64,000 nt of DNA from Bacillus sp. FSL H8-0547 (GCA_038002745.1 JBBODD010000001.1:3286001-3350000); one strand, 5' to 3'; positions 26,769 to 35,907 are shown, counted from the stretch's first letter. Program-made: numbers and translations. The notes: generated by a model not told the origin, from the letters alone.

Positions 26769-26793
26769 ACAGATGAAAGGACGTGTCAGAACA

Positions 26794-27501
26794 ATGGATG
26801 CCAAAACGGTTATGCAGAAGCTTGAAGCGCTCGGCAAGGAACGGACCAAGAAAATGTACCTGTCAAATGGTGCGCAAGATCCTCTTTTTGGTGTGGCAAC
26901 TGGAGCGATGAAACCAATTGCCAAACAAATTAAAATCAATCAGGGACTGGCAGAAGAGCTGTATGCCACAGGGAATTATGATGCGATGTATTTTGCCGGG
27001 ATTATTGCAGATCCAAAAGCCATGACGGAGGATGATTTTGAACGCTGGATCGATGCCGCATATTTTTATATGCTGTCGGACTATGTGGTGGCTGTGACTC
27101 TATCTGAATCAGATATTGCGCAGGATGTGGCAGATAAGTGGATTGCGAGCGGGGAAGAGCTCAAAATGTCTGCAGGCTGGAGCTGCTACTGCTGGCTGCT
27201 TGGAAACCGCAAGGATCATGAATTTTCCGAGATCAAGATTGCTGCGATGCTTGATGGGGTCAAAAATACCATTCATGATTCGCCGGAACGAGCGAAATAT
27301 GCGATGAATCAATTTGTTTATACGGTCGGGATTTCGTATGTCCCGCTGAGTGAAAAAGCAGTTGAGACTGCTAAGGCAATCGGAACAGTTGAAATAAGGC
27401 GGGACACGAAAAAAAGCACTGCTCTGAACGCTTTCGAAAATATTCAAAAGGATCTGGATAAAGGCCGGCTTGGGTTTAAGCGGAAGTATGTGAGGTGTTA
27501 G
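26794..27501 (+). CDS. AlkD-like DNA alkylation repair protein
   Basis: 235 aa from ATG 26794; ATG 26773 is the alternative. The protein is all-helical with HEAT-like repeats: 'MYLSNGAQDPLFGVATGAMK' then 'YDAMYFAGIIADPKAMTEDD', 'WIDAAYFYMLSDYVVAV' and 'KYAMNQFVYTVGISYVPLSE'. AlkD-type proteins remove bulky alkylated purines, but this subfamily (with 'DYVVAVTLSESD') may not be a glycosylase. Follows the broken DUF402 gene closely. Confidence 0.75.
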   Translation: MDAKTVMQKLEALGKERTKKMYLSNGAQDPLFGVATGAMKPIAKQIKINQGLAEELYATGNYDAMYFAGIIADPKAMTEDDFERWIDAAYFYMLSDYVVAVTLSESDIAQDVADKWIASGEELKMSAGWSCYCWLLGNRKDHEFSEIKIAAMLDGVKNTIHDSPERAKYAMNQFVYTVGISYVPLSEKAVETAKAIGTVEIRRDTKKSTALNAFENIQKDLDKGRLGFKRKYVRC

Positions 27502-27696
27502 ATGATTATAAGCGGGCAGAATTCTGTCATTCTTTCAAGCTGCTGCAGGTTCTGTCCCGGCGCAGGGCGTTCAGATCATCAGCCGAAGAAGATAGAGACG
27601 GGTGAGAATTGGAGACCTTCAGCTTATTCCCCGTTTTGACAGAATTGAATTATAATAGAGGCATTGAGCTACTATTTTGACTGGAGTGTTCGTTTG

Positions 27697-28689
27697 ATGA
27701 GTGTAACAATTAATGACATTGCCAAGCTGGCCGGAGTTGCAAAGAGTACGGTATCCCGTTATCTCAATGGCGGGCATGTGAGTGAAAAAACGAAAGAAAA
27801 AATCCGCATGGTAATTGATGCAACAAAATATGAACCTAATTCATTTGCACAAAGCCTGAAGGCAAAGAAAACAAATTTTATTGGCGTTATCGCACCGACC
27901 CTTGATTCCTTTGTCACATCAACTGTTCTGATGGCTATTGATGAAGAACTGAAAAAACGTGATTTTACAACACTGATCATTAGTACAAGCAAGCATGTTG
28001 ACAGGGAAATCGAGAGTCTGATCAGTCTTTCCAGGCAGAAGGTTGACGGGATCATTTTGATTGCAACAGGAGTTACTGAAAAACATATCGAGACGATTCA
28101 TTCTATCCGCATTCCCGTGCTGATCGTTGCCCAGGAAGTGGATGAGGTTGCAAGCATCATCAATGATGATTATCACGCAGGGTTTATGATGGGGCAGTAT
28201 ATTGGAGAAAAAGGACATCAATCCGTTGCATATATTGGTGTAACAGAAAAGGATATCGCTGTTGGACAGAAAAGAAAACAGGGTGTCTTAGCGGGGCTTG
28301 ATGATGCAGGTGTAAAGAACACAGAAGTCTTTCACTCAGAGTTTAATTTTCAGGATGCCGCTGAAGTAACGCTTAAGATGCTTGAAAGCTTTGAACCCAC
28401 GGCTATTATTTGCGCCACAGACACGATTGCATTTGGGGCGATGAAAGCTTTATCGAAATTGGGAAAAAACGTGCCAAATGATATGTCGCTTGCAGGTTTT
28501 GGAGGATATTCCATATCAGAAGTCATTCATCCGGCGCTGTCTACAATCCGGTTTAACAACGAAGAAACCGGCGTAATGGCAGCAAACACAATTATTCAGA
28601 TGACTGAGGGAAAAGAAGTGCCGCAGCTGCAGATTTCCGGCTTTACTCTTGTAGAAGGTGAGAGTGTTAAAAGAATACAGGGGTGTTAA
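27697..28689 (+). CDS. LacI-family repressor of the sucrose operon
   Basis: 330 aa from ATG 27697. The first residues 'VTINDIAKLAGVAKSTVSRY' are the LacI helix-turn-helix, and 'YEPNSFAQSLKAKKTNFIGV' is the hinge and start of the sugar-binding domain, which runs to the end. It sits directly before the EIIBC, hydrolase and fructokinase genes. Two GGAACCGGTTCC palindromes lie downstream of the promoter at 28706, so it most likely represses the sucrose genes until a sucrose-derived inducer binds. Confidence 0.9.
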   Translation: MSVTINDIAKLAGVAKSTVSRYLNGGHVSEKTKEKIRMVIDATKYEPNSFAQSLKAKKTNFIGVIAPTLDSFVTSTVLMAIDEELKKRDFTTLIISTSKHVDREIESLISLSRQKVDGIILIATGVTEKHIETIHSIRIPVLIVAQEVDEVASIINDDYHAGFMMGQYIGEKGHQSVAYIGVTEKDIAVGQKRKQGVLAGLDDAGVKNTEVFHSEFNFQDAAEVTLKMLESFEPTAIICATDTIAFGAMKALSKLGKNVPNDMSLAGFGGYSISEVIHPALSTIRFNNEETGVMAANTIIQMTEGKEVPQLQISGFTLVEGESVKRIQGC

Positions 28690-28705
28690 CGTTTGCAGAA
28701 AAGGC

Positions 28706-28734
28706 TTGCAAGAAGAATGAATCTGTATTAAAAT
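28706..28734 (+). promoter_or_regulatory. Sigma-A promoter of the sucrose operon
   Basis: TTGCAA (28706-28711), 17 bases, TAAAAT (28729-28734). It lies just after the repressor gene, and the predicted start (about 28741) touches the first operator. Confidence 0.7.
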
Positions 28735-28742
28735 GGTCTTGT

Positions 28743-28802
28743 GGAACCGGTTCCTTATCAATGGTGAGGAACATTCTTTTGCTCGTAACTGGAACCGGTT
28801 CC
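28743..28802 (+). promoter_or_regulatory. Two perfect 12-bp operators for the LacI-type repressor
   Basis: GGAACCGGTTCC occurs at 28743-28754 and again at 28791-28802, both preceded by TG or CT. The centre-to-centre distance is 48 bases. The central CG and dyad symmetry are as expected of LacI-family sites. The first overlaps the transcription start; the second lies in the leader, so a DNA loop or roadblock is likely. Confidence 0.85.
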
Positions 28803-28829
28803 TCTTTTAATAAAGGGAGGAATTCAAAA

Positions 28830-30266
28830 GTGGCTAAACCATCAATCAAGTCTAAATACCTGCCCACCGTTAAGGAGATCATCCGTTTAATCGGCGGAAA
28901 AGAAAATATTCAGGGTGCTGCACATTGTGCAACAAGACTGCGTATTGTGCTTCACGATAACGAGAAAGCAGACATAAATGAAATCGGCAAATTGGATCAT
29001 GTAAAAGGGTCTTTTATGGCCGGAGACCAGCTTCAGATTATTATCGGAGCCGGAACGGTCAATGATGTATACGCTGTCTTTACTGAAGAAGCGGGTGTGC
29101 AGGGGATGTCTCTTGGAGATGTGAAACAGCAGACTGCCGGGAAGCAGAATGCGTTTCAACGAGGAATCAAGGCATTATCGGATGTATTTGTAGAAATTAT
29201 TCCAGGGCTGCTTGCCGCTGCTTTACTGATGGGGGTTACAGGACTGCTGAGCCAAAAAGGAATTTTCGGGGCACAGTCTGTCGTTGAAATGTATCCGCAG
29301 ATTGCAGGCTTTAACCGCTTCATCTCCATTATGTCAACGGGAATCTTTACAATTCTGCCTTTACTGGTCGTTTACTCGGCTACTAAACGTTTCGGCGGTA
29401 ATCCTGTACTTGGTTTAGTGCTTGGTGCCATTATGCTTCACCCAGATCTTGCGAATGCCTACGCTGTAGGAAATGGATCTGTTAAACCGGAAATAATCAG
29501 CATTTTCGGATTGAAGGTTTCTCTGGTAGCCTTCCAGGGCGGTATTATTATTGCCCTGATGATGGGACTTGTCATTGCGAAGCTTGATCAGTTTTTCAGC
29601 AGAAAAGTGCCAGATATTATTAAACTGTTTTTAGCCCCATTTTTGACCATTGTCGTGGCAGGATTCCTTCTGTTCACTGTAGTTGGCCCTTTTGGCAGGA
29701 TTCTTTCCGAAGGAATAACAAATGGGCTGATGTGGTCGGTTGATAATCTGGGTATCTTTGGATTCATGCTGTTTGCCGGCATCCAGCAGGTGATTGTTAT
29801 CACAGGTCTGCACCATGTCATCGGAGCTGTTGAAGCGCAGTTGATTGCGGACACAGGCTCTAACTTTATTATGCCGCTTATGTCTGTTGCTCTAATGGGT
29901 CAGGGTGGAGCTGTTCTGGGCTACACTCTTGGTCTTTGGAAAAGTGATAAGGCCCGCCAGATCGGTGTCTCTGCCTTTGCTTCTACGCTTTTCGGCATCT
30001 CAGAACCAGCTCTGTTCGGAGTGAATGTCAGATATAAATTCCCGCTGATTATGGGCTGTATCGGCGGAGCTGCCGGAGGAGCCTATGTCTACCTGACCGG
30101 CATCAAAGCTCTTGGCTTCGGGGCCACGGCCGTACCCGGTTTTGCAATCGTTGCAGCACAGGGCGGAGGTCATTTAAATTACATTATCGCAAACCTTCTG
30201 GCTCTTGCCACGGGTGCGGTACTGACACTTATTTATCTTAAAGTGAAAAAACCTGTTTTAGACTAA
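28830..30266 (+). CDS. sacP: PTS sucrose-specific EIIBC component
   Basis: 478 aa from GTG 28830 with AAAGGGAGG upstream. The EIIB part has 'NIQGAAHCATRLRIVLHDNE' with the phosphorylated Cys at residue 33. The EIIC membrane part follows, with about 8-10 spans ('GLLAAALLMGVTGLLSQKG', 'GLHHVIGAVEAQLI', 'FGISEPALFGVNVRYKFPLI'). No EIIA domain is attached, so an EIIA-Glc elsewhere must donate phosphate, as for SacP. It imports sucrose as sucrose-6-phosphate. Confidence 0.92.
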   Translation: MAKPSIKSKYLPTVKEIIRLIGGKENIQGAAHCATRLRIVLHDNEKADINEIGKLDHVKGSFMAGDQLQIIIGAGTVNDVYAVFTEEAGVQGMSLGDVKQQTAGKQNAFQRGIKALSDVFVEIIPGLLAAALLMGVTGLLSQKGIFGAQSVVEMYPQIAGFNRFISIMSTGIFTILPLLVVYSATKRFGGNPVLGLVLGAIMLHPDLANAYAVGNGSVKPEIISIFGLKVSLVAFQGGIIIALMMGLVIAKLDQFFSRKVPDIIKLFLAPFLTIVVAGFLLFTVVGPFGRILSEGITNGLMWSVDNLGIFGFMLFAGIQQVIVITGLHHVIGAVEAQLIADTGSNFIMPLMSVALMGQGGAVLGYTLGLWKSDKARQIGVSAFASTLFGISEPALFGVNVRYKFPLIMGCIGGAAGGAYVYLTGIKALGFGATAVPGFAIVAAQGGGHLNYIIANLLALATGAVLTLIYLKVKKPVLD

Positions 30267-30282
30267 ACATTCACGATAAATC

Positions 30283-30307
30283 GGGGAGAGGAGCACATCC
30301 TCTCCTC
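30283..30307 (+). terminator. Intercistronic hairpin in the sucrose operon
   Basis: GGAGAGGA (30285-30292) pairs with TCCTCTCC (30298-30305) around a five-base loop. No T-run follows (CAAAGC), so it is more likely to stabilise or process the message, or to reduce read-through, than to end it. Confidence 0.55.
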
Positions 30308-30331
30308 AAAGCTTTTACAGGAGGGAACAGT

Positions 30332-31822
30332 ATGTCACGCTATACGGAACCAAAGTACAGAACTATTTTTGAAGCAAAGGAAAATGAACTCGGGCAATTA
30401 AAAAAGAAATCTGCAGATTCCGGCTGGAAGCCTGCCTTTCATATTCATCCACAGTACGGATTAATTAATGACCCGAACGGCTTAGCTTATTTTAACGGAG
30501 AATTTCATGTGTTTTATCAATGGTATCCTTTTGGAGCCATGCATGGGATGAAACATTGGGCACACGTAAAGTCGGCAGACCTGATAAACTGGGAGCGTCT
30601 TCCTGTCGCAATTGTTCCGGTTGAGGATTACGAATCACACGGGGCTTATTCAGGTGCATCACTTGAAGTGGATGGCAGGCTTTACTTGTATTACACGGGA
30701 AATATTAAGTACGGGCCGGAGGAAAGATCGGCTAATCAGTGCCTTGCTGTCATGGAAAAGGATGGTTCCATTCACAAGTACGAGCACAACCCGATTATTA
30801 AAGGAGTACCTGAAGGGTATACGGGGCATGTACGCGATCCTAAAGTATTCAAACGCGGCAATAAATTTTATATGCTTCTTGGCGCCCAAAGATCAGATCA
30901 GACGGGAGCCGTTATTGTCTATGATTCGGATAATGCCGTTGACTGGTCCTTTAAAGGGGAGCTTACAATTGAGGCTGATCTGCCTGAAACGGTATATATG
31001 CTCGAATGCCCGGATTACTTTGAACTTGACGGCCGCGATGTTCTGATTGTTTCCCCTCAAGGGCTTAAGGCTGACGGTCATGATTACCAAAATCTTTATA
31101 ATGTGATGTATATGATTGGACATCTTGACCTTGAAGCATTGACGTTTAAGGTCACCCATTATCAGGAAGTCGAAAAGGGCTTTGATTTCTATGCTCCCCA
31201 AACGTTTGAGGGCAAAAATGGCGAGCGTCTGCTTCTTGCCTGGGCTGGAATGGGGGAGATGGACTACCCAAGCGACAAAGAATTATGGGCGCATTGTTTG
31301 ACGATTCCGCGTGAGCTTTCGATTGTGAATGGAAAGTTAATTCAGCAGCCAGCTGAAGAAGTGGAGCAATTGAGAAGAAATACGGTGTCTGATTGTTTCA
31401 CTTTAGACAGAGACAGCCGGGAAATTGAGAATGAATCAGTTCAATATGAACTCGATATTGAATTCTCTGAAATGAATGGAGAGCATATTCGTTTAGAGCT
31501 TTTCTCATCAGAAACAGAAGGATTGGTGCTGACTATTGATAGAACCAGTCAGACGGTAAGCTTAAACCGTGAGAAATTCAACGAATCATTTGGCGGTGAT
31601 TACGGCTTTATTCGAAGTGCGGAACTGGGCGCAGCTGATGTGGTTAAAGCCCGGATATTTGCGGATCGAAGCATAGTCGAAATTTTTCTTAATGACGGTG
31701 AAACTGTGTTCACATCGCGCGTCTTCCCGGACAGTCAATCTAATGGCATCAGAGTGTTCAGTGACGGCAGTCTGACTGTAACCTATGCAAAACATGAGTT
31801 GTTACGTGGAATTTCTATTTAG
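30332..31822 (+). CDS. sacA: Sucrose-6-phosphate hydrolase (GH32)
   Basis: 496 aa with CAGGAGGG upstream. The beta-fructosidase motif 'GLINDPNG' holds the nucleophile D47; RDP lies at 168-170 with the transition-state Asp, and 'LECPD' at 224-228 has the acid/base Glu. A C-terminal beta-sandwich ends the protein ('IFADRSIVEIFLNDGETVFT'). It splits sucrose-6-phosphate from SacP into glucose-6-phosphate and fructose. Length is usual for the family. Confidence 0.95.
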   Translation: MSRYTEPKYRTIFEAKENELGQLKKKSADSGWKPAFHIHPQYGLINDPNGLAYFNGEFHVFYQWYPFGAMHGMKHWAHVKSADLINWERLPVAIVPVEDYESHGAYSGASLEVDGRLYLYYTGNIKYGPEERSANQCLAVMEKDGSIHKYEHNPIIKGVPEGYTGHVRDPKVFKRGNKFYMLLGAQRSDQTGAVIVYDSDNAVDWSFKGELTIEADLPETVYMLECPDYFELDGRDVLIVSPQGLKADGHDYQNLYNVMYMIGHLDLEALTFKVTHYQEVEKGFDFYAPQTFEGKNGERLLLAWAGMGEMDYPSDKELWAHCLTIPRELSIVNGKLIQQPAEEVEQLRRNTVSDCFTLDRDSREIENESVQYELDIEFSEMNGEHIRLELFSSETEGLVLTIDRTSQTVSLNREKFNESFGGDYGFIRSAELGAADVVKARIFADRSIVEIFLNDGETVFTSRVFPDSQSNGIRVFSDGSLTVTYAKHELLRGISI

Positions 31823-31833
31823 GAGGCATGATG

Positions 31834-32811
31834 ATGGGTGAACTATTTTCGATTGGTGAAGTATTAATTGATTTCATTCCTCAGCAGCGCGGTGCATCGC
31901 TGAAAGAAGTGGTTACCTTCGAACGGGCCCCGGGAGGCGCTCCTGCCAACGTGGCAGCTGCAGTTGCAAAATACGGAGGAGAAGCCTCGATGATTACCCA
32001 GGTCGGAGCGGATGCTTTTGGCGATTATCTGATCGATGAGCTCGAAAAAGCAGGAGTAAAAACAGATAAAATACAAAGAACAAACAAAGCCAATACGGGA
32101 CTTGCCTTTGTATCCTTAACTGAAAACGGTGAGCGGGAATTTTCTTTTTACCGGAATCCCTCAGCCGATCTGCTGTTTTCACCAGAAGATATAAGAGATG
32201 AGTGGTTTTCGGCAGGTGACGTTCTTCATTTCTGTTCGGTTGATTTGATTGAAAGTCCAATGAAGCAGGCCCATAAGCGGGCTATAGAGCGTATGAAGAA
32301 CCATGGCGGATTAATCAGTTTTGATCCCAATGTCAGACTGCCCCTCTGGGACCGGCCTGAAGATTGCCGTGCTGCCATTCTGGAATTTCTTCCGTCTTCA
32401 CACCTTGTGAAAATTTCAGATGAAGAGCTGGAATTTATAACAGGAATCCGCGACACAGAAGAGGCCGTACAATCTGTTTTTATAGGTGATGTACAGGCTG
32501 TTGTATACACAAAAGGTGCTGATGGTGCAGACCTTTACATCAAGAATGGCCCTAAATGGGAGTCCCGCTCGTACAAGGTGAACGTTCAGGATACGACAGG
32601 TGCCGGAGATGCATTTATCGGCGGTTTCTTATACAAGCTGCTGAAAGCCGGAGCAACTCCGGACAGTCTTGAAACGATCCTGCAGCAAGAACACTTTGAA
32701 ATTCTTCAGTTTGCCCATGCCAGCGGTGCACTCACGGCTGCAGGCAAGGGGGCAATCTCCGCTCTTCCAGCCAAGACGGAAATCATGGAGCTGATTGAAA
32801 AAAATAAATGA
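31834..32811 (+). CDS. Fructokinase (PfkB family)
   Basis: 325 aa. Three ATGs (31828, 31831, 31834) follow AGGAGG; 31834 has the best spacing. 'ERAPGGAPANVAAAVAKYGG' is the N-terminal PfkB signature and 'DTTGAGDAFIGGFLYKL' the catalytic one, with D as base. As the last gene of the operon it phosphorylates the fructose released by SacA, giving fructose-6-phosphate. Confidence 0.92.
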   Translation: MGELFSIGEVLIDFIPQQRGASLKEVVTFERAPGGAPANVAAAVAKYGGEASMITQVGADAFGDYLIDELEKAGVKTDKIQRTNKANTGLAFVSLTENGEREFSFYRNPSADLLFSPEDIRDEWFSAGDVLHFCSVDLIESPMKQAHKRAIERMKNHGGLISFDPNVRLPLWDRPEDCRAAILEFLPSSHLVKISDEELEFITGIRDTEEAVQSVFIGDVQAVVYTKGADGADLYIKNGPKWESRSYKVNVQDTTGAGDAFIGGFLYKLLKAGATPDSLETILQQEHFEILQFAHASGALTAAGKGAISALPAKTEIMELIEKNK

Positions 32812-32818
32812 AGCAACC

Positions 32819-32845
32819 AAAAAGCAGCCGTCCGGCTGCTTTTTG
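32819..32845. terminator. Bidirectional terminator
   Basis: AAAAAGCAGCCG and CGGCTGCTTTTT with a two-base loop. A-run on one side and T-run on the other, so it can end both the sucrose operon and the convergent psd transcript. Confidence 0.9.
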
Positions 32846-32890
32846 ATTGTACCGGCTCCATATAACCGGAGCTATATCCTGAATGTGCAA

Positions 32891-33679
32891 TTACAGCACG
32901 TCACCGGCAGACTGCCACTTGCCAATTTCCTCACCCATTTTCACTGGTCCTGTCTTTCCGGTAAAATTCAAACGTCCTTTTGGAACACAGATCACAACAG
33001 TAGAACCGAATGAAAAGTAACCAAACGCGTCGCCGCGGCGAACATTGGGCTGATGATTGGTTCTTTCAATAGAGTTAACATTCAGAGCACCGACCATCAC
33101 TTGTGCAAATGGAGCTCCGTCCACGCTGAATTTCGTCACTAAACGGTAATTTCTCGTCAAAGGGCGGAGTCCGTATTTTAATCCGATTGTATTAACTGGC
33201 GCTGCTTCTTTCCCCAATGTATATACTTCTTCAACCTTTGCATCCATTGGAACATGAACCCGGTGGTAGTCAGTGGGACTTAAATAAAAGATCAGCACTT
33301 GTCCGCCTGAATATACCTCGGCTTCGCTTTTAGACCCAAGCAGCTCTTCCACTGTATATTCCTGTCCCTTCACAACGAACCTGCTTTCAGGCGTCAGGTG
33401 GTCAACAACCGATAAGACACTGTCACTTGGACTGACGAACGAATCCTGTCCTTCTGCAATCGGACGGACATCGGGTTTTAATTCACGGGTGAAAAGATCA
33501 TGAAGAGATTCGTAGTCCTGCAGACTTTTGCCTGCTTCCTGCATATTTAATTTATACAGTCTTGAAAATGAACCTGTGAAAGGTTTACTTGCTTTAGATT
33601 GCGCAAACCTTTTGAGTAATTTTGCAGCGGCTGGATGGCCGTTTAATTCAAACACTTTACGATAAAATCGGGTTAACAT
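32891..33679 (-). CDS. psd: Phosphatidylserine decarboxylase proenzyme
   Basis: 262 aa. 'LHDLFTRELKPDVRP' and 'FYLSPTDYHRVHVP' are typical; the self-cleavage site is 'FGST' (224-227), where S226 becomes the pyruvoyl group. It makes phosphatidylethanolamine at the membrane. The usual partner pssA is not adjacent; instead an ArsR-like regulator gene stands two bases upstream. Confidence 0.95.
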   Translation of the reverse strand: MLTRFYRKVFELNGHPAAAKLLKRFAQSKASKPFTGSFSRLYKLNMQEAGKSLQDYESLHDLFTRELKPDVRPIAEGQDSFVSPSDSVLSVVDHLTPESRFVVKGQEYTVEELLGSKSEAEVYSGGQVLIFYLSPTDYHRVHVPMDAKVEEVYTLGKEAAPVNTIGLKYGLRPLTRNYRLVTKFSVDGAPFAQVMVGALNVNSIERTNHQPNVRRGDAFGYFSFGSTVVICVPKGRLNFTGKTGPVKMGEEIGKWQSAGDVL

Positions 33680-33681
33680 TG

Positions 33682-34230
33682 TCAGTCAGCACTTCCTTTG
33701 ATAGTCTTGGGCTCCGGTAAAAGCATTTGAATAAGAGTAACCTTCTCGTTCTCCGGGGAAGGTTTATTGGATAGAAAACGGCTGAGGAGTTCATTCATGC
33801 TTTTAGATAAATCCTCAACTTCCTCTTTAGTTAAGTAGAGATCTACTTGACTGTAACCAAATGGATCATTAGACAAGTCAGGATCGGCTAGCAGATAGCT
33901 TTTGGCCTGGCCGGTCACATTGGATAGGAAGGTCATAAACATGTTCAGGTGGTCTTCGCCGGACATACTTTTCAACTCTTCCAAAGACACCACAGGATTC
34001 TGCTTTTCAATTGCATACGTCCTCTCAACGGCACCTCGTATTTTCCGTTCTTCTTTTACAAAAATAATGTTATTTTCCTTCAGAATATTTAAATGGCGAT
34101 AAAGAGTCGCCTGGGGAATATCAGAGATCCATTCCTTCAGCTGACTCACAGTTGCATCATTCCTGGAAAGCTGCTGAATAATTTGCATTCGGACCGGATG
34201 CAGGATTAAATCCATCTTGGCCTTAGTCAC
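33682..34230 (-). CDS. ArsR-like winged-helix regulator in operon with psd
   Basis: 182 aa from GTG 34230, eight bases after AAGGG; GTG 34239 is the alternative. 'LILHPVRMQIIQQLSRNDAT', 'DIPQATLYRHLNILKENNII' and 'VERTYAIE' are the ArsR/HTH_20 winged helix, followed by a 100-residue helical domain. It is separated from psd by two bases, so the two are co-transcribed. The imperfect palindrome TTATTGTTATTAGTAATGAT at about 34250-34275 may be its operator. The ligand is unknown. Confidence 0.85.
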   Translation of the reverse strand: MTKAKMDLILHPVRMQIIQQLSRNDATVSQLKEWISDIPQATLYRHLNILKENNIIFVKEERKIRGAVERTYAIEKQNPVVSLEELKSMSGEDHLNMFMTFLSNVTGQAKSYLLADPDLSNDPFGYSQVDLYLTKEEVEDLSKSMNELLSRFLSNKPSPENEKVTLIQMLLPEPKTIKGSAD

Positions 34231-34275
34231 TGTTCTCACCCTTAATTGTTATTGTTATTAGTAATGATAATAATG

Positions 34276-34538
34276 GATAAATGAAGGGTTGTCAAACATC
34301 TTTTAGATTGATGGTTAACATTGGAAGGAAGTACTGTTATAGATTTGGATAAATATGCTAAAGTAGAGTCAGAGCTTTTAATTATTAATGGAGCAAAAAC
34401 CGTAAAAACCCAGGGAGAGATACGATTGGAATTCAGAGGAGCCAGTGCAAAGAGGACTATTCAATCAGCATTTTCTCGTTCGGTTATGGTTTTCAAGAAT
34501 TACCTGAATTCTATTTTATTGAATGGAAGGTGTGTGTC
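34276..34538. other. Gene-poor stretch, possibly degraded coding sequence
   Basis: A 73-codon frame at 34321-34542 has a TTG start and no clear ribosome binding site. Protein-like pieces show up in another frame, for example 'FGYGFQELPEFYFIEWK' at about 34478-34530. I cannot join these to a known family, so this looks like a remnant and not a working gene. Confidence 0.35.
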
Positions 34539-34685
34539 ATGAAGCATTTTATAGATGATTTTGCTTGAGCAATCTCTGATTTCCTTAAGGGTATCTTTAA
34601 AAGTATCTGTTACTTTTCAGCGGGAATGCTGATCGTCGGCATACCTCTTTATGGCATCGTTTATCTTATTAGATTTTTTGATTAA
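34539..34685 (+). pseudogene. Small membrane protein gene with an in-frame TGA
   Basis: ATG 34539 has GGAAGG upstream and opens 'MKHFIDDFA', then TGA (34566-34568), then the same frame continues 'AISDFLKGIFKSICYFSAGM' and 'LIVGIPLYGIVYLIRFFD' to TAA. A TGG to TGA change would restore a 48-residue one-span protein. It therefore looks like a recent nonsense mutation or a base-call error. Confidence 0.55.
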
Positions 34686-34717
34686 TAGCATTTATAACGA
34701 TAAATACGAAAACTGCC

Positions 34718-35212
34718 TTGGAGACTTTCTCCATATTTAATGAACGTTTTACAGAAGGGACGGTGAAAGAGATTATCAGAATGGCAGTCGGAGCTATCGT
34801 TACATATAACGATTTGTTTATGTTTGTACATAAAACGAAAATAAACACAATGAATGAATGTGAAAACATTCCCGCTGAATGGCATTTTGTCAAAGGCGGC
34901 ATTGAGCCGGCTGACGCTGATTTGAAGGCTTCCATTTGTAGAGAATTAGAAGAAGAAACCGGGTCAAACCAATTTCAGTTCATTCGGCAGTTTGAACAGA
35001 AAGTCTGTTTTGTATTCCCTCAGCATTTGCAAATAAAAACGGGTTTTAAACAGCAGGAAACCACGATGTTTCACTTTGAGTATAGAGGAGACTTGAACCT
35101 CCTCAAACCCATTGATCCAGAGATAAAAGCCGTTAAATTTGTAAGTAAAACAGAATTGATGAAAAGACTGCCGCACGCAGAAACCCGTACTTTTTTCACT
35201 CTTCACTTTTGA
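34718..35212 (+). CDS. Nudix hydrolase
   Basis: Up to 164 aa; the start is uncertain (TTG 34718, GTG 34763 or ATG 34781). 'RMAVGAIVTYNDLFMFVHKT' gives the first strands, and the Nudix box is 'GGIEPADADLKASICRELEE' then 'ETGS', complete for the catalytic residues. The substrate is unknown. It ends four bases into a frame preceding the kinase-like gene and probably belongs to one transcript with it. Confidence 0.78.
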   Translation: METFSIFNERFTEGTVKEIIRMAVGAIVTYNDLFMFVHKTKINTMNECENIPAEWHFVKGGIEPADADLKASICRELEEETGSNQFQFIRQFEQKVCFVFPQHLQIKTGFKQQETTMFHFEYRGDLNLLKPIDPEIKAVKFVSKTELMKRLPHAETRTFFTLHF

Positions 35213-35253
35213 AAATTGTATTTAACGAACGCCACAGCGGGGGAGACCCATAC

Positions 35254-35907
35254 ATGAATCAATTGATCGAAGATATCTTAAAGTGGACTGGAAACTCGTA
35301 TAAAAGAATCGTAATTGGCATTTCTGGCCACGGGGCTGCAGGTAAGACGACCTTTGCAGCCAAACTCTTGGATGCATTAAATAAAGAGGATGCCAATTAT
35401 TTGAATACAGATCCTTACATAATAAGTTCATATATTAGAAGACATGCCAAAATCGACTACAGCTACGGAAACGAAAATCATTCCTTTAAAATGACGGCCT
35501 GCCATCCCGCCGCTCATCATCTGCCTTCATTGGAAAGAGATGTTCAGATGATCAGGCAGGGTTTAGATTTTCTTACAATTGATGCTCCTTATTCAAAAGG
35601 TATGTTGATTGATTCAAAGAAAAGGATAGCAATTGTCGAGGGAATGGCTGTTGCTTTTACGAACCCGGAACTCTATGATTTGAACATCTATTTTTATACG
35701 GATGACGAAACAGAACTCGCCAGAAGAATGAACCGGGATGTTCTTGAAAGGGGAACGGATAAAGAGTACTTACGCTTTTCCCACAACCAGCGCCGGATAC
35801 AGTATAAGTTATTTATGCATCCGTACAGCGATCGGTTTGATATTGTCATTAAATCTTCGGATAAAGGTGAACACATAGAGAAAAATTGTTTTGCGTTTGA
35901 GAAATGA
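35254..35907 (+). CDS. Uridine-kinase-like P-loop protein
   Basis: 217 aa from ATG 35254 with GGGGGAGA upstream. The Walker A loop is 'GISGHGAAGKTTFAAKLLDA'; 'YLNTDPYIISSYIRR' resembles the substrate region of uridine kinases, 'IAIVEGMAVAF' the Walker B strand, and 'LARRMNRDVLERGTD' the lid. The target sugar or nucleoside is unknown. The stop overlaps the start of the next gene (ATGA). Confidence 0.8.
   Translation: MNQLIEDILKWTGNSYKRIVIGISGHGAAGKTTFAAKLLDALNKEDANYLNTDPYIISSYIRRHAKIDYSYGNENHSFKMTACHPAAHHLPSLERDVQMIRQGLDFLTIDAPYSKGMLIDSKKRIAIVEGMAVAFTNPELYDLNIYFYTDDETELARRMNRDVLERGTDKEYLRFSHNQRRIQYKLFMHPYSDRFDIVIKSSDKGEHIEKNCFAFEK

Noticed and set aside
34250-34280. Fur box upstream of the ArsR-like gene
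   Set aside because: Only part of the TGATAATnATTATCA pattern is present; better explained as the local regulator's own palindrome.
34321-34542. 73-codon frame
   Set aside because: TTG start, no clear ribosome binding site, and protein-like pieces lie in another frame.
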